Source: Roseomonas sp. CECT 9278 (GTDB lineage Bacteria; Pseudomonadota; Alphaproteobacteria; Acetobacterales; Acetobacteraceae). Taken from it: DNA of 64,000 nt. The stretch is from positions 103,888 to 167,887 of the forward strand of contig NZ_CAKKLX010000008.1 in NCBI RefSeq assembly GCF_918698155.1, read 5' to 3'. The notes beneath the pieces are model-generated. The model was not told the DNA's origin. It was given only the letters and a program-made list of their open reading frames with translations, and ran no database searches. A program made the position numbers and the translations under genes. Below are positions 40,793 to 49,859 of this stretch, in pieces (the stretch's first letter is position 1; every line of letters begins with the position of its first letter).

Positions 40793-42043
40793 TCAGCGCG
40801 CCGCCGGCCCATCCGCGCCCTCCAGCGCGTCGCGCATGCGCGGCAGCCGCCACATGCCCCAGGCCACCACCAGCAGCGAGACCAGCACCGCGAACAGCGT
40901 CGGCAGCGCCAGGCCCCAGACCTCGCCGGCGGCGCCCAGCAGCAGGGCGCCCAGCGCCGGGAAGGCGCGGGTGATCAGCCCCCACAGGCTCAGCACCCGC
41001 CCGCGCATCGACGGGTCGGAGGCGTTCTGCGCCAGGGTCTGCACGCTGATGCCGTGCACCGATCCCGCGGCCCCCATCAGCGCCGCGCACAGCACCCCGA
41101 AGGCGAACCACCCGGTCGCCGCGAAGCCCGCGGTGGCCAGCGCGAGGCCCAGCACGCCCAGGATCGCCAGCCGCGTCGTCCCCTCGATCCGCCCGCGCGC
41201 CGCCACCAACAGGCCCGAGATCAGCGCCCCGACCCCGAAGGCCGCGGTCAGCACCGCGAGCGATTCCGCGCCGCGGCCGAAGGCGCGCTCGACGAAGGGC
41301 GGCAGGATCTCCTGCACGCCGCGCAGCAGCAGCGCCGAGACCGCGGCAAACAGCAGGATCGGGCCGAGCCCCGGGTGCCGCGCGGCATAGCGGATGCCAT
41401 CCAGCGTTTCGCCCATCAGGGAGGCGGTCGCGGCATGCCCGCGCCGCGCCGCGGCTTCCACGCGCAGCATCGGCGTGGTCAGCGTGGCCAGCAGATACGC
41501 CGCGGCATTGGCGGCGATGGCGGGCCATACGCCGGCCACCGCGATGATCGGCCCGGCCAGGGCGGGGCCGATGAAGCGCGCCACGTTGAAGGTGAGGGAA
41601 TTCAGCGCCACCGCCGCCGGCAGGTCGGCGCGCGGCACCAGCCCGGGCATCAGAGATTGCCGCGCCGGCTGCGCGAAGGATGCGGCGACGCCGCCCACCA
41701 CCTCCAGCACCAGCAGCAGCCAGATATCCATCAGGCCGAGCGCCACCAGCAGCGCGATCAGCGCGGCGTTCAGCCCGATCGCGGCCTGGCTGAACATGGT
41801 CAGGCGCAGCCGGTCGGCGCGGTCGGCGATCGCACCCGCGATCGGGCTGACCACCACGGCGGGCGCGAGGTCGCAGAACGCCACCATGCCGACCCAGAAG
41901 GCGCTGCCGGTCAGTTCCCAGGCCAGCCAGGACACCGCGATGCGGTGCATCCACAGCCCGGTCCAGGCGGTGAGCGAGGCGCCGAAGAAGATGCGCGCAT
42001 TGCGGTGGGACAGCGCGCGCGTGAGCGTGGAGAGGCGGGCCAT
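40793..42043 (-). CDS. MFS transporter (EntS/MFS_3-like exporter)
   Basis: A 416-residue inner-membrane protein with about twelve predicted spans. It begins LTRALSHRNARIFFGASL. The loop DLAPAVVVSPIAGAIADRAD carries the MFS motif A-like DRxxR region, and a second half-repeat starts near GLGPILLFAAVSALLLRGVQ. This fits the enterobactin-exporter-like MFS_3 group. The substrate is unknown. It is preceded on the minus strand by two small genes. Confidence 0.88.
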   Translation of the reverse strand: MARLSTLTRALSHRNARIFFGASLTAWTGLWMHRIAVSWLAWELTGSAFWVGMVAFCDLAPAVVVSPIAGAIADRADRLRLTMFSQAAIGLNAALIALLVALGLMDIWLLLVLEVVGGVAASFAQPARQSLMPGLVPRADLPAAVALNSLTFNVARFIGPALAGPIIAVAGVWPAIAANAAAYLLATLTTPMLRVEAAARRGHAATASLMGETLDGIRYAARHPGLGPILLFAAVSALLLRGVQEILPPFVERAFGRGAESLAVLTAAFGVGALISGLLVAARGRIEGTTRLAILGVLGLALATAGFAATGWFAFGVLCAALMGAAGSVHGISVQTLAQNASDPSMRGRVLSLWGLITRAFPALGALLLGAAGEVWGLALPTLFAVLVSLLVVAWGMWRLPRMRDALEGADGPAAR

Positions 42044-42064
42044 GGCGGGGCGGTCCCCGCGCCG

Positions 42065-42436
42065 TCAGCTCCGGCGGCCGCGCGCCGCCGGGGTGGCGGG
42101 GTCCTGCGGCTGCGGCCCGGCGGTATTCGCGCGGATGCATTCGCGGATCAGCTCCTCGCGCAGGACGCGGCGGTTGAACTGGTCGGATTGCACGCGCAGG
42201 GTCGGGATGTTGTTGGTCTGGTCGGTCATGAACATCGCCTGGTCCTCGCGCGCGGTATTGCCGCGTTCGCGGAAGTTCACGGCGCGCTCGGCCTCGGCGG
42301 TGCACTGGGAGCGCAGCACGCTGTCGCTGCCCGCGCCGGCGGTGGCGGAGGACAGGCTGCGCGGCGCATCGGCGGTGGCGCAGGCCGCGAGGACCAGCAC
42401 GGCGGGAAGCGACAACAGGGGCGCCAGGCGGGTCAT
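42065..42436 (-). CDS. small hypothetical lipoprotein
   Basis: A 123-residue protein with signal and lipobox SLPAVLVLAAC (Cys19). The mature part has one further Cys (LRSQCTAEAERAVNF), then a basic, Gln-rich region (DQTNNIPTLRVQSDQFNRRV), another Cys (LIRECIRANTAG) and a Pro-rich tail. The ATG overlaps the stop of the upstream gene by 4 nt. Function unknown. Confidence 0.72.
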   Translation of the reverse strand: MTRLAPLLSLPAVLVLAACATADAPRSLSSATAGAGSDSVLRSQCTAEAERAVNFRERGNTAREDQAMFMTDQTNNIPTLRVQSDQFNRRVLREELIRECIRANTAGPQPQDPATPAARGRRS

Positions 42437-42927
42437 GCGGATGCTCCGGTGGGAATCGGGCGCGACAATAGTCGCCGCAGACCCGTTTCGTCGAACCGCG
42501 CGGCGGCGTCCAGCGGCATGGCCGCGGCGGCGCGCAGCAGTTCCGGATGCAGATCGATCCCCTCCGCCGTCACGCTGTACAGGCCCATGAGCCAGCGCGC
42601 CCGGCCCAGCACCTCGACCAGCGCCAGCAGCCGCAGGCACAGCGCCAGGCCGGCGGCGGTGCCGAGGTCGTGGCGCGCATCGACGGCCTCGGCCCAGCAG
42701 GCGGCATCGGCATCGGCCAGCAGCAGCTCCTGGGCCTCGCCGTCCGGGCGGCGGAACAGCAGGCGGCGCGGCGCGCCCCAGCGTTCGGCGGTGGCGGCCG
42801 CGCGGGCGTGGTCCCAGGCGGCCAGCAGGTCGCGCGGGGCGACGGCGGGCAGCGCCTCGGGCGCGAGGGGAATGGCGTAGGTCAGCAGCCCGTCCGGGGC
42901 CTGCGCGACCCGGATGCGGGCTGGCAT
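42433..42927 (-). CDS. hypothetical protein
   Basis: A 164-residue soluble protein starting PARIRVAQAPDGLLTYAIPL. It contains PRRLLFRRPDGEAQELLLAD and a Leu-rich helix LALCLRLLALVEVLGRARWL. No signal peptide or known family. It is translationally coupled (ATGA) to the small lipoprotein gene and divergent from the amidase gene. Confidence 0.65.
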   Translation of the reverse strand: MPARIRVAQAPDGLLTYAIPLAPEALPAVAPRDLLAAWDHARAAATAERWGAPRRLLFRRPDGEAQELLLADADAACWAEAVDARHDLGTAAGLALCLRLLALVEVLGRARWLMGLYSVTAEGIDLHPELLRAAAAMPLDAAARFDETGLRRLLSRPIPTGASA

Positions 42928-43070
42928 GGGCGGAATGTGGGCCGCATGGCGCGCCGGCGCCACCCCATGCGCCGCCGCCGCGCGGTGGCGCGGAGGCCGC
43001 GGGCGGACCGGGACAGGCCCCGGCGCCGCGATGGCTTGACCGCGCCGGCGCGGCGCGCCGACATGCCGCC

Positions 43071-44339
43071 ATGACCGAGACCGCTGACCTGACCGCCACC
43101 GCCGCCCTTGCCCAGATCCGCGCCGGGCGGCTGTCCGCCGCCACGCTGATGGATGCCTGCCTCGACCGCATCGCGCAGCGGGAGGACACGATCCGCGCCT
43201 TCGCCTGGATCGACCCGGCCCAGGCACGCCGCGCGGCGGCGGCGGGGCAGGGCGGTTCGCTGGCCGGCCTGCCGATCGGCGTGAAGGACGTGATCGATGC
43301 GGCCGACATGCCGGCGCAATACGGCTCGCCCGCCTGGGCGGGGCACCGGCCGCGGGCGGATGCCGCCTGCGTGGCCGCGGCGCGCGCCGCCGGGGCGGTG
43401 GTGATCGGCAAGACCGTGACCACCGAATTCGCCACCCGCCATCCCGGCCCGACCGCCAATCCTGCCAATCCGCGGCACACCCCGGGCGGGTCGTCCTCCG
43501 GCTCCGCCGCCGGGGTGGCGGCCGGGTTCTTCCCGCTGGCCTTCGGGACGCAGACGGCGGGCAGCATCGTCCGCCCGGCGGCCTATTGCGGCGTGGTCGG
43601 CTTCAAGCCGTCCTACGGCACGCTGCACCGGGCGGGCATGAAGGTGATGAGCGAGAGCCTGGACACCATCGGCGTCATGGCGCGGTCGCTCGGCGATTGC
43701 GCGCTGGCGATGGCGGCGATGACCGGCGGCGACTACGGCGCGCCCGAGGCTGCCGCGCCGCGCGCGCCGCGCCTGGCGCTGGTGATGGGCCCGTCGGCCG
43801 ACCAGGCCGCGCCCGAGACGCTCGCGCTGATGGACCGGGCCGCCGAGGCCTGCCGGCGCGCCGGTGCCACCGTGACGCCGGTGACCCTGCCGGAGGTCTT
43901 CACCGCCGCCTATGCTGCCCATCCCACGGTGATGAACGCGGAATCGGCCGAGGCGCTGGGCTGGGAACTGGCGCATGCCCGCGCGCAGATCTCCGCGGTG
44001 CTGCAGGAACGCATGGATTGGGGCCGCGCGCAGGGGGCCGCGGCGCTGGCCGAGGCACGCGCCGCCTTCGCCGCCGCCCGCGGCGCCTTCCCCGCCGCCA
44101 TCGAGGGCTTCGACGCGGTGCTGACCCCCGCCGCGCCGGGCGAGGCGCCGGAAGGCCTGGGCTGGACCGGCGATCCCGCCTTCAACACGCTCTGGACGCT
44201 GCTGCACGGGCCCTGCGTGACGGTGCCGGCGGGGGCCGGGCCGCGCGGCCTGCCGCTGGGCGTGCAACTGGCCGGGCGGATCGGCGACGACGCGGCGGTG
44301 CTGGGCTGGGCGGCCTGGGTCCGCGCGGCGCTGGGCTGA
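43071..44339 (+). CDS. amidase (amidase signature family)
   Basis: A 422-residue amidase. The Ser-cisSer-Lys triad fits Lys72 (in IGVKDVID), Ser141 (GGSSSGSAAG) and Ser165 (TQTAGSIVRPAAYCG); the 69- and 24-residue spacings equal those of characterised enzymes. Substrate class (amide, urea derivative or transamidation) cannot be read from sequence. It is the first gene of a short plus-strand pair with a sulfotransferase. Confidence 0.92.
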   Translation: MTETADLTATAALAQIRAGRLSAATLMDACLDRIAQREDTIRAFAWIDPAQARRAAAAGQGGSLAGLPIGVKDVIDAADMPAQYGSPAWAGHRPRADAACVAAARAAGAVVIGKTVTTEFATRHPGPTANPANPRHTPGGSSSGSAAGVAAGFFPLAFGTQTAGSIVRPAAYCGVVGFKPSYGTLHRAGMKVMSESLDTIGVMARSLGDCALAMAAMTGGDYGAPEAAAPRAPRLALVMGPSADQAAPETLALMDRAAEACRRAGATVTPVTLPEVFTAAYAAHPTVMNAESAEALGWELAHARAQISAVLQERMDWGRAQGAAALAEARAAFAAARGAFPAAIEGFDAVLTPAAPGEAPEGLGWTGDPAFNTLWTLLHGPCVTVPAGAGPRGLPLGVQLAGRIGDDAAVLGWAAWVRAALG

Positions 44340-44350
44340 GGGGCGGGCCG

Positions 44351-45136
44351 ATGGGCGCCGAATTGCGCGCCGTGCTGCTGGCGCATGCGCGCTCGGGCTC
44401 GACGTTGCTGATGGATGTCCTCGACGCGCAGCCGGACACCAGCTTCGCGCACGAGATGTTCCACCAGAAGACCGTGAACCTGCCCGACTACATGGGCATC
44501 GCGCGCCGTGACGCCGCCGCGCTGAAGCCCGAGCGCGACGCCGACCCGAACGGCTTCCTGGACCGTGTGGTTGCCGCCTGCCCGACGCGGATCTTCGGCT
44601 TCAAGTGGTTCCGCGGCCATGCGCCGGCGGTGCGCGACCGGCTGGTGGCCGACCCGGCCTGGCGCGTGGTGATCCTGCACCGGGAGAACTTCCTGGCGCT
44701 GTTTGCCTCCCAGCGCACCGCGCGGATCACCGGGCGCTACATGGCGCGCGATGCCGGCGCGATCCCGCCCACCGCGCCCCCGCTGCCCTTCGACGCCGAC
44801 GAATTCCTGCGTGAACACCGCCGCTACCGCGACTACTACGACGGGCTGCTGCGGCAATGCGATGGCGCGGGCAAGGCCTTCCACCTGGTCGAGTACCGGC
44901 AGCTGTCGCACCCTGCCGTGCTGCGCAATGTCGCGCGCCATATCGGCGTCGAGGCACCCACCCTGCCGGCGCCGCGGCTGGTGAAGCAGGGCAGCGCCAG
45001 GCTGCTGGCGCGCTTCGCGGACCCTGGCCAAGTGCAGCGCACGCTCGACCGGCTGGGCCGCCCGCAATGGGCGATCGAGGAGGAAGGCTTCCTGCGCGAC
45101 CCGGAGGCCGCGCAGGACGATCCGGCTCAGCGGTAG
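44351..45136 (+). CDS. sulfotransferase family protein (Stf0-like)
   Basis: A 261-residue cytoplasmic enzyme. The 5'-phosphosulfate loop is ARSGSTLL at residues 13-20, and the 3'-phosphate site is HRENFLALFAS at 110-120. The HExFH-like stretch SFAHEMFHQK is typical of the trehalose/glycolipid sulfotransferase (Stf0) branch. It starts 11 nt after the amidase stop. Its last 10 nt overlap the end of a convergent second sulfotransferase gene. Confidence 0.85.
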   Translation: MGAELRAVLLAHARSGSTLLMDVLDAQPDTSFAHEMFHQKTVNLPDYMGIARRDAAALKPERDADPNGFLDRVVAACPTRIFGFKWFRGHAPAVRDRLVADPAWRVVILHRENFLALFASQRTARITGRYMARDAGAIPPTAPPLPFDADEFLREHRRYRDYYDGLLRQCDGAGKAFHLVEYRQLSHPAVLRNVARHIGVEAPTLPAPRLVKQGSARLLARFADPGQVQRTLDRLGRPQWAIEEEGFLRDPEAAQDDPAQR

Positions 45137-45954
45137 CCGAAGGCCGCCATCGCTTCATCCAGGATGTTCTCGACCTGGCGGATGGTCTTGGCGTCCATTT
45201 CCGTGCGGTGGTTCCCCGGATGCACCTGCCGGATGTGGCGCGCCGGGTCGGCGGTATCGGGCACGATGTCGAACCGCGCGACGATGCGCTGGCGCGTCTC
45301 GGCGGGAATGCGCCACTGGTACCAGTCGCAGATGTCGTCGACCCAGGCGGCCTTGCGGAAGATCACGTCCTCGTAGCGGTGCACCGCCACATTCGGGCGC
45401 CAGGGAAAGCCGAGGGCGAGGTAGGCCTCGAACCGCCGGGCGTAGCGCTGGGCCGAGCTGGTGGCGAATTGCGCGAGGGTCTGCTGCGCGGTCGCGGCGC
45501 GGGCCATGGCCATGGGGTGGTCCGGCCCGGCGCCGGCGGGCACCGTGTGGCTTTCGCGGAACGAATAGTATTGCGAGACGATCATGTCGCGCGGGTCGCG
45601 CACCAGCAGCAGCACCCGGCTGTCGTTGAGCGGCGGGATGACGTGCCGCGGCAGGCCGCGATAGCCGCCGTAGCAATAGCCGCGCGGATGGAACAGTCGC
45701 GCCGCGCCAGGCCAGGCGGTCGGCAGCGGCTGGCCCTGCTTGAACATCAGGTCGTCGAGCGAGAAGAACACCGACCCCGCCGCCGGCGCGAGGCCCCGCA
45801 ACAGGTTGAACAGCAGTGTCGATCCCGCCTTCGCCAGCGAGAAGGCGAAGACGCTCGGGATGTCGGAGACCGGGGGGGGCAGCTCGGGCAGCGGGCCGTC
45901 GACGAACGGGACCTGCCAGCGGAGCGGCGGGCCGGAGCCAGCAGCGTTGCTCAT
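45127..45954 (-). CDS. sulfotransferase family protein
   Basis: A 275-residue enzyme. The phosphosulfate loop is KAGSTLL at 42-48 and the 3'-phosphate site RDPRDMIVSQYYSFRES starts at 119. It is a different branch from its convergent neighbour (long N-terminus, HRYEDVIF late motif). The ATG at 45954 overlaps the GT61 stop by 4 nt, so it is the last gene of the cox-type operon. It probably sulfates a glycan or lipid; the acceptor is unknown. Confidence 0.85.
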   Translation of the reverse strand: MSNAAGSGPPLRWQVPFVDGPLPELPPPVSDIPSVFAFSLAKAGSTLLFNLLRGLAPAAGSVFFSLDDLMFKQGQPLPTAWPGAARLFHPRGYCYGGYRGLPRHVIPPLNDSRVLLLVRDPRDMIVSQYYSFRESHTVPAGAGPDHPMAMARAATAQQTLAQFATSSAQRYARRFEAYLALGFPWRPNVAVHRYEDVIFRKAAWVDDICDWYQWRIPAETRQRIVARFDIVPDTADPARHIRQVHPGNHRTEMDAKTIRQVENILDEAMAAFGYR

Positions 45955-47150
45955 GGCGGTATTTGCACAGGGGCGCCGGATTCCCGCAAGCCACGCGCCT
46001 CCAGCGCCGCCGCCAGCGCCGGGTCCTGCCGCCGCGCCAGGCAGGACGCCAGGGCGGCGGCCGCGAAGGCCCCGGCGGCCGCGTCCCCGGCCAGGCGCCG
46101 CCAATGCGCGACATAGGCATCGATGTCGGCGCGCAGCCGGGCGCTGTCGTCGAGGAAGCCCGATGCCGGCACCGTCGCGATGAAGCCGGCCTCGCGCAGG
46201 GCGCCCAGCACCTCCAGCGGGTCGATGAAGGTCAGCGCATTGGCGCGCGGGTTGCGCCGGTGCAGCGTGCCGATGATGAAGGGCGGGCGGATCAGGTGCA
46301 GCGCGGCGGCCTTCTCGGCCAGGCAGCCGCGCGGGATCGCCATGCCGCGGCGCCGGCCGATCACCGCGATTCGCGCGCGCACCGGCGGCAGCAGGTCGAA
46401 CAGGTGCAGCGCGCTGCCCTCGGCGGCGACGATGCGCTCGGCCCCGGCCAGGGCGGCGATCTGCTCGGCCAGGCTGTGCTGTTCGGGGCGGAAGATGCGG
46501 TAGCCCTCCGCCGCCAGGTGCTCCTCGATCCAGGCCTCGCCGATGCACCGCCCGGTCTGGAGGTGGCCGCGCAGGATCGCGAGGTCACGCGCCTGGCCCT
46601 GCGGGACAAGCAGCGCGGGCGGCAGCATCGCACCCACCACGCGCCCATAGGCGGCCGTGCAGGTGGCGCCGAGCAGCCGGCCGGGCTCGCCCACCACGAT
46701 GTCGCCGACCAGTCGGGGGCGATCGACCAGCACGGGCTCCGGCGCGCCGATCAGGCGAAGGTAGTCGGCGACGAAGGACGGGATGGCCGGGCGGGGCTCG
46801 GCCGCCACCAGCAGCGGGCGCAGCCCGGGGTCGCGGCGCAACACCCAGGCCCGGTGCAGGAATTCCGCCACCATGTGCCCGAAATGCGTGACCGCGGGGC
46901 CGATGAAGGCGTAGCGCCCGGGCAAGGGGTCGAAGGCGATCCCCGGCGGTGGCGCCGTGGGCCCGCGCACCCAGTCGCGGCCGCCCTGCATCGGCATGTG
47001 GACCCAATCCGGCGCGCCGGCCGGAAACACCGGCCCGCCATCGAGGTCGCCGCCCGGCAGGGCGGGGCGCCAGCCGCCATAGGGCAGCACGGGCAGGGCC
47101 TCGAACCGGACAAGGCGCAGGTCCGGCGCCGCGCCCGCCGGCTGGATCAC
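45951..47150 (-). CDS. glycosyltransferase family 61 protein
   Basis: A 399-residue protein resembling GT61 (DUF563) enzymes. Supporting blocks are FIGPAVTHFGHMVAEFLHRA (about 82-101), LAEQIAALAGAERIVAAEGS (about 228-247) and SALHLFDLLPP. The start is a GTG at 47150 overlapping the upstream stop (GTGA). GT61 members transfer sugars to glycans or proteins. Its place in a molybdoenzyme maturation operon is unexpected. Confidence 0.82.
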   Translation of the reverse strand: MIQPAGAAPDLRLVRFEALPVLPYGGWRPALPGGDLDGGPVFPAGAPDWVHMPMQGGRDWVRGPTAPPPGIAFDPLPGRYAFIGPAVTHFGHMVAEFLHRAWVLRRDPGLRPLLVAAEPRPAIPSFVADYLRLIGAPEPVLVDRPRLVGDIVVGEPGRLLGATCTAAYGRVVGAMLPPALLVPQGQARDLAILRGHLQTGRCIGEAWIEEHLAAEGYRIFRPEQHSLAEQIAALAGAERIVAAEGSALHLFDLLPPVRARIAVIGRRRGMAIPRGCLAEKAAALHLIRPPFIIGTLHRRNPRANALTFIDPLEVLGALREAGFIATVPASGFLDDSARLRADIDAYVAHWRRLAGDAAAGAFAAAALASCLARRQDPALAAALEARGLRESGAPVQIPP

Positions 47151-48796
47151 CCGCGCGCCGCCCCGGGCAGCCCCTTGAGCGCATCCGTGGTGTCGAAATC
47201 CCGCAGCACCGCATCATCCGCCATCTCGACCTCGACCATGCGGTCGCCGTGGCGGCCGACCAGATGGCGGGCGCCGACATCGCCGGTGATGGTCATGATC
47301 TCGGCGATGAACTCGCGCGCCCAGAGCATCGGGTTGCCCTGCTTGCCGCGGAAGGTCGGCATGACGATGGCGCGGCCTTCCTCCGGGTCGAAGGCGGCGA
47401 TCAGGCGGTCGAGCATGGGCCCGGCCACCAGCGGCATGTCGCCCAGGCAGATCAGCACGCCCTCGGCATCGGGCGGCAGCGCGGCGATGCCGGCCTTGAG
47501 CGAGGCCGAGAGCCCTTCCGCGTAGTCGTCGGCATGGGCGGAGATGACCGGCCGGCCAGCGAGCGCCTCCTCGACCCGGTCGCGCTCGTGGCCGGTGACG
47601 ACGATGATCGGCCGGGCGTGCGAGGCGAGCACATTGTCCACCACGCGCGCCACCATCGGCGTGCCCTGCGCGTCGGCCACCAGCAGCTTGTTGAGCGGCG
47701 CCATGCGGCGCGACCGCCCGGCGGCCAGCACGATGGCCGCGACGGTGCGCGCGCGGCGCGGCGCCAGCGCCGGCGGCGCGACGCGCGGGGCCTGTTCGCG
47801 GGGCAGGGGCCGCACCTCGATCTCCTTCAGCAGCCCGCCCACGCCCATTGCCATGATGTCCGCGGGCGCCACCGGCACGCCGGCAAACAGGCGCTGGAGC
47901 ACCCAGTCGAAGCCATTGAGCTTCGGGCTGCGCGCGCAGCCGGGCAGCACCATGGCCGGGATGTCGCCGATACGGCCGAGACACAGCAGGTTGCCCGGGT
48001 CCACCGGCATGCCGAAATGCTCGATCCGCCCGCCGGCGCGCACGATCGCGGCGGGACCGACATCGCGCCGGTCCACCACGGCGGAGGCACCGGCCACCAG
48101 CAGCATCTGCGCCCCGGCGCGCTTGAGGCGCGACAGCGCCTCGGCGACCGGACCTTCCTCGTGGCGCACGCGCTCGACCGGCAGCATGGTGCCGCACAGC
48201 GATTCGACGCGCGCGGAGGTCGCCTCCACCGCGCCTTCCATCACGCTTTCCTTGACGCCGGGCAGTTCGGTGAGCACCAGGCCGACCTTCAGCGGGCGGA
48301 AGGGATGCACGGCGAAGGCCGGGCCGCGGCCGCCGCGGGCCACCGCCTCGACCACGCCCAGCACCGCGCCCGGCACCGCGAAGGGGATGACCTTGATGGT
48401 CGCGATCATCTCCCGCGGCGTCACGGGCGTGTGGTTGGGCAGGGTCGCGACGGTCAGGCTTTCGTCCACGGCGTTCACCGCGTCGATGCGCCTGGCGTCG
48501 AGCACCAGCAGCCCGGCGGTCTCGGCCAGCAGGTTGACGCGGCCGGTGGCGGCGCGCGATCGCGCGATCAGCGGCGCCGTCAGCGTGGTGGCGAGGCGTT
48601 CGGCGGCTTCGTTCTCCGGCACGTCGCCGGCTTCCAGGCGGGCGGTGATGACGTCGCGCTTGCCGGCCTCCTTCAAGGCGGCGACCGCGTCGTCGTCCAG
48701 CACCGTGCCCTTCTTGAGCACGCGGCCGGGCAGGCGGAGCGAATGCGCGAGGATGGCACCCTTGGCTTCCTCGAGCGGGGTGGGGCCGAAGATCAT
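47147..48796 (-). CDS. molybdopterin-binding MoeA-like / MocA-like cytidylyltransferase fusion
   Basis: A 549-residue fusion. Residues 1-340 resemble the MoeA/MogA-type molybdopterin-binding region (LAHSLRLPGRVLKKGTVLDD, GASAVVDRRDVGPAAIVRAG). Residues about 351-549 are an NTP-transferase with LAAGRSRRM at 357-365, LICLGDMPLV and GNPMLWAREF, as in MocA, which makes the cytidine form of the molybdenum cofactor. This is the cofactor used by xanthine/CO-dehydrogenase type enzymes, matching the xdhC and cox genes upstream. It overlaps both neighbours by 4 nt. Confidence 0.9.
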   Translation of the reverse strand: MIFGPTPLEEAKGAILAHSLRLPGRVLKKGTVLDDDAVAALKEAGKRDVITARLEAGDVPENEAAERLATTLTAPLIARSRAATGRVNLLAETAGLLVLDARRIDAVNAVDESLTVATLPNHTPVTPREMIATIKVIPFAVPGAVLGVVEAVARGGRGPAFAVHPFRPLKVGLVLTELPGVKESVMEGAVEATSARVESLCGTMLPVERVRHEEGPVAEALSRLKRAGAQMLLVAGASAVVDRRDVGPAAIVRAGGRIEHFGMPVDPGNLLCLGRIGDIPAMVLPGCARSPKLNGFDWVLQRLFAGVPVAPADIMAMGVGGLLKEIEVRPLPREQAPRVAPPALAPRRARTVAAIVLAAGRSRRMAPLNKLLVADAQGTPMVARVVDNVLASHARPIIVVTGHERDRVEEALAGRPVISAHADDYAEGLSASLKAGIAALPPDAEGVLICLGDMPLVAGPMLDRLIAAFDPEEGRAIVMPTFRGKQGNPMLWAREFIAEIMTITGDVGARHLVGRHGDRMVEVEMADDAVLRDFDTTDALKGLPGAARG

Positions 48797-49530
48797 GCGG
48801 TGATGCCGATGCTGACGCGCGGTTCCGATGGCACCGCCGGACGCGGCGCGCCGAGCGATGCTCCGCGCCGCGCGGCGACGATTTCCGCCATCACGGACAG
48901 CGCGATCTCGGGCGCGGTGACGGCGGCGATGTCGAGGCCGACCGGCGCGTGGATGCGCGCCATCGCCGCGTCGTCGTGGCCGAGGTCGCGCAGCCGCGCG
49001 ACGCGCTTCGCATGGGTGCGCCGGCTGCCGAGCGCGCCGATGTAGAAGGCCGGCGAGCGCAACGCGGCATCGAGCGCGGGGTCGTCGAGCTTCGGGTCAT
49101 GCGTCAGCGTCACCACCGCGCTGCGCGCATCGGGCTTCAGCGCGGCCATGGCGTCGTCCGGCCAGTCGGTGTTCAGCGTCACGCCGGGCAGGCGTTCGGC
49201 GGTGGCGAAGGCGCCGCGCGGGTCGACCACCACCAGCTGGAAGCCGAGCGGGCCGGCCATCGGCGCCATGGCCTGCGCGATGTGCACCGCGCCCACCACG
49301 ATGATGCGCAGCGGCGGGTTGTGCGGGTGGATGAACCAGGGCTCGTTGGCGATCGTGACAGACCCGGCCTTCTCGCTGCCCAGCGCGGCGCGGGCCGCAT
49401 CGGCCAGCGCATCGGGCACCGCATCCTGCGGCCAGAGGTGCTGCGCGCCGTCGGACAGGCGCGTCAGCAGCACGACCGGGTTCTGCGCGGCGCGTTCGGC
49501 CTGCAGCCGCGCGAGGGTGTCCGCCTTCAC
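48793..49530 (-). CDS. XdhC family protein, Rossmann-domain part
   Basis: A 245-residue protein. A GTG start at 49530 overlaps the TGA of the preceding XdhC-N gene. The Rossmann region LRIIVVGAVHIAQAMAPMA (about 92-110) and GALGSRRTHAKRVARL (about 178-193) match the C-terminal domain of XdhC/CoxF, which inserts sulfurated molybdenum cofactor into its target enzyme. In many species the two halves form one protein; here they are separate genes. Confidence 0.9.
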   Translation of the reverse strand: MKADTLARLQAERAAQNPVVLLTRLSDGAQHLWPQDAVPDALADAARAALGSEKAGSVTIANEPWFIHPHNPPLRIIVVGAVHIAQAMAPMAGPLGFQLVVVDPRGAFATAERLPGVTLNTDWPDDAMAALKPDARSAVVTLTHDPKLDDPALDAALRSPAFYIGALGSRRTHAKRVARLRDLGHDDAAMARIHAPVGLDIAAVTAPEIALSVMAEIVAARRGASLGAPRPAVPSEPRVSIGITA

Positions 49531-49859
49531 GTCAGCGGCTCCACGAAGACCTTCACCTTGCCGCCGCAGGACAGGCCCACTTCCCAGGCGCGTTCGTCGG
49601 AGACGCCGAAGTCGAGCAGCTGCGGCGTGCCGCTGGCCATGGCCTGCTTCGCGGCATCCGCCACCGCGCCCTCGATGCACCCGCCCGAGACCGAGCCCAT
49701 CAGCCGCCCGGAGGCGGTGACCGCCAGGCGCGAGCCTGCCGGGCGCGGGCTGCTGCCCCAGGTCTCGACCACGGTGGCGATCGCGACCTGCTCGCCCGCC
49801 GCGCGCCATTGCGCGGCGATGGCGAGGATGTCCTCGGAGTGCGTCGTGTCGGTGGTCAT
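49527..49859 (-). CDS. XdhC/CoxI family protein, N-terminal domain
   Basis: A 110-residue protein equal to the XdhC/CoxI N-terminal domain. Key blocks are VVETWGSSPRPAGSRLAV and GSVSGGCIEGAVADAA with the conserved Cys in GGCIE, plus LSCGGKVKVFVEP with a second Cys. It overlaps coxE and the downstream xdhC-C gene by 4 nt each. It probably acts together with the Rossmann part in cofactor maturation. Confidence 0.9.
   Translation of the reverse strand: MTTDTTHSEDILAIAAQWRAAGEQVAIATVVETWGSSPRPAGSRLAVTASGRLMGSVSGGCIEGAVADAAKQAMASGTPQLLDFGVSDERAWEVGLSCGGKVKVFVEPLT

Noticed and set aside
40004..42880. 958-codon plus-strand frame across an MFS gene and its neighbours
   Set aside because: The minus-strand genes have membrane spans, lipobox and coupled starts; the plus-strand frame is a GC-driven shadow.
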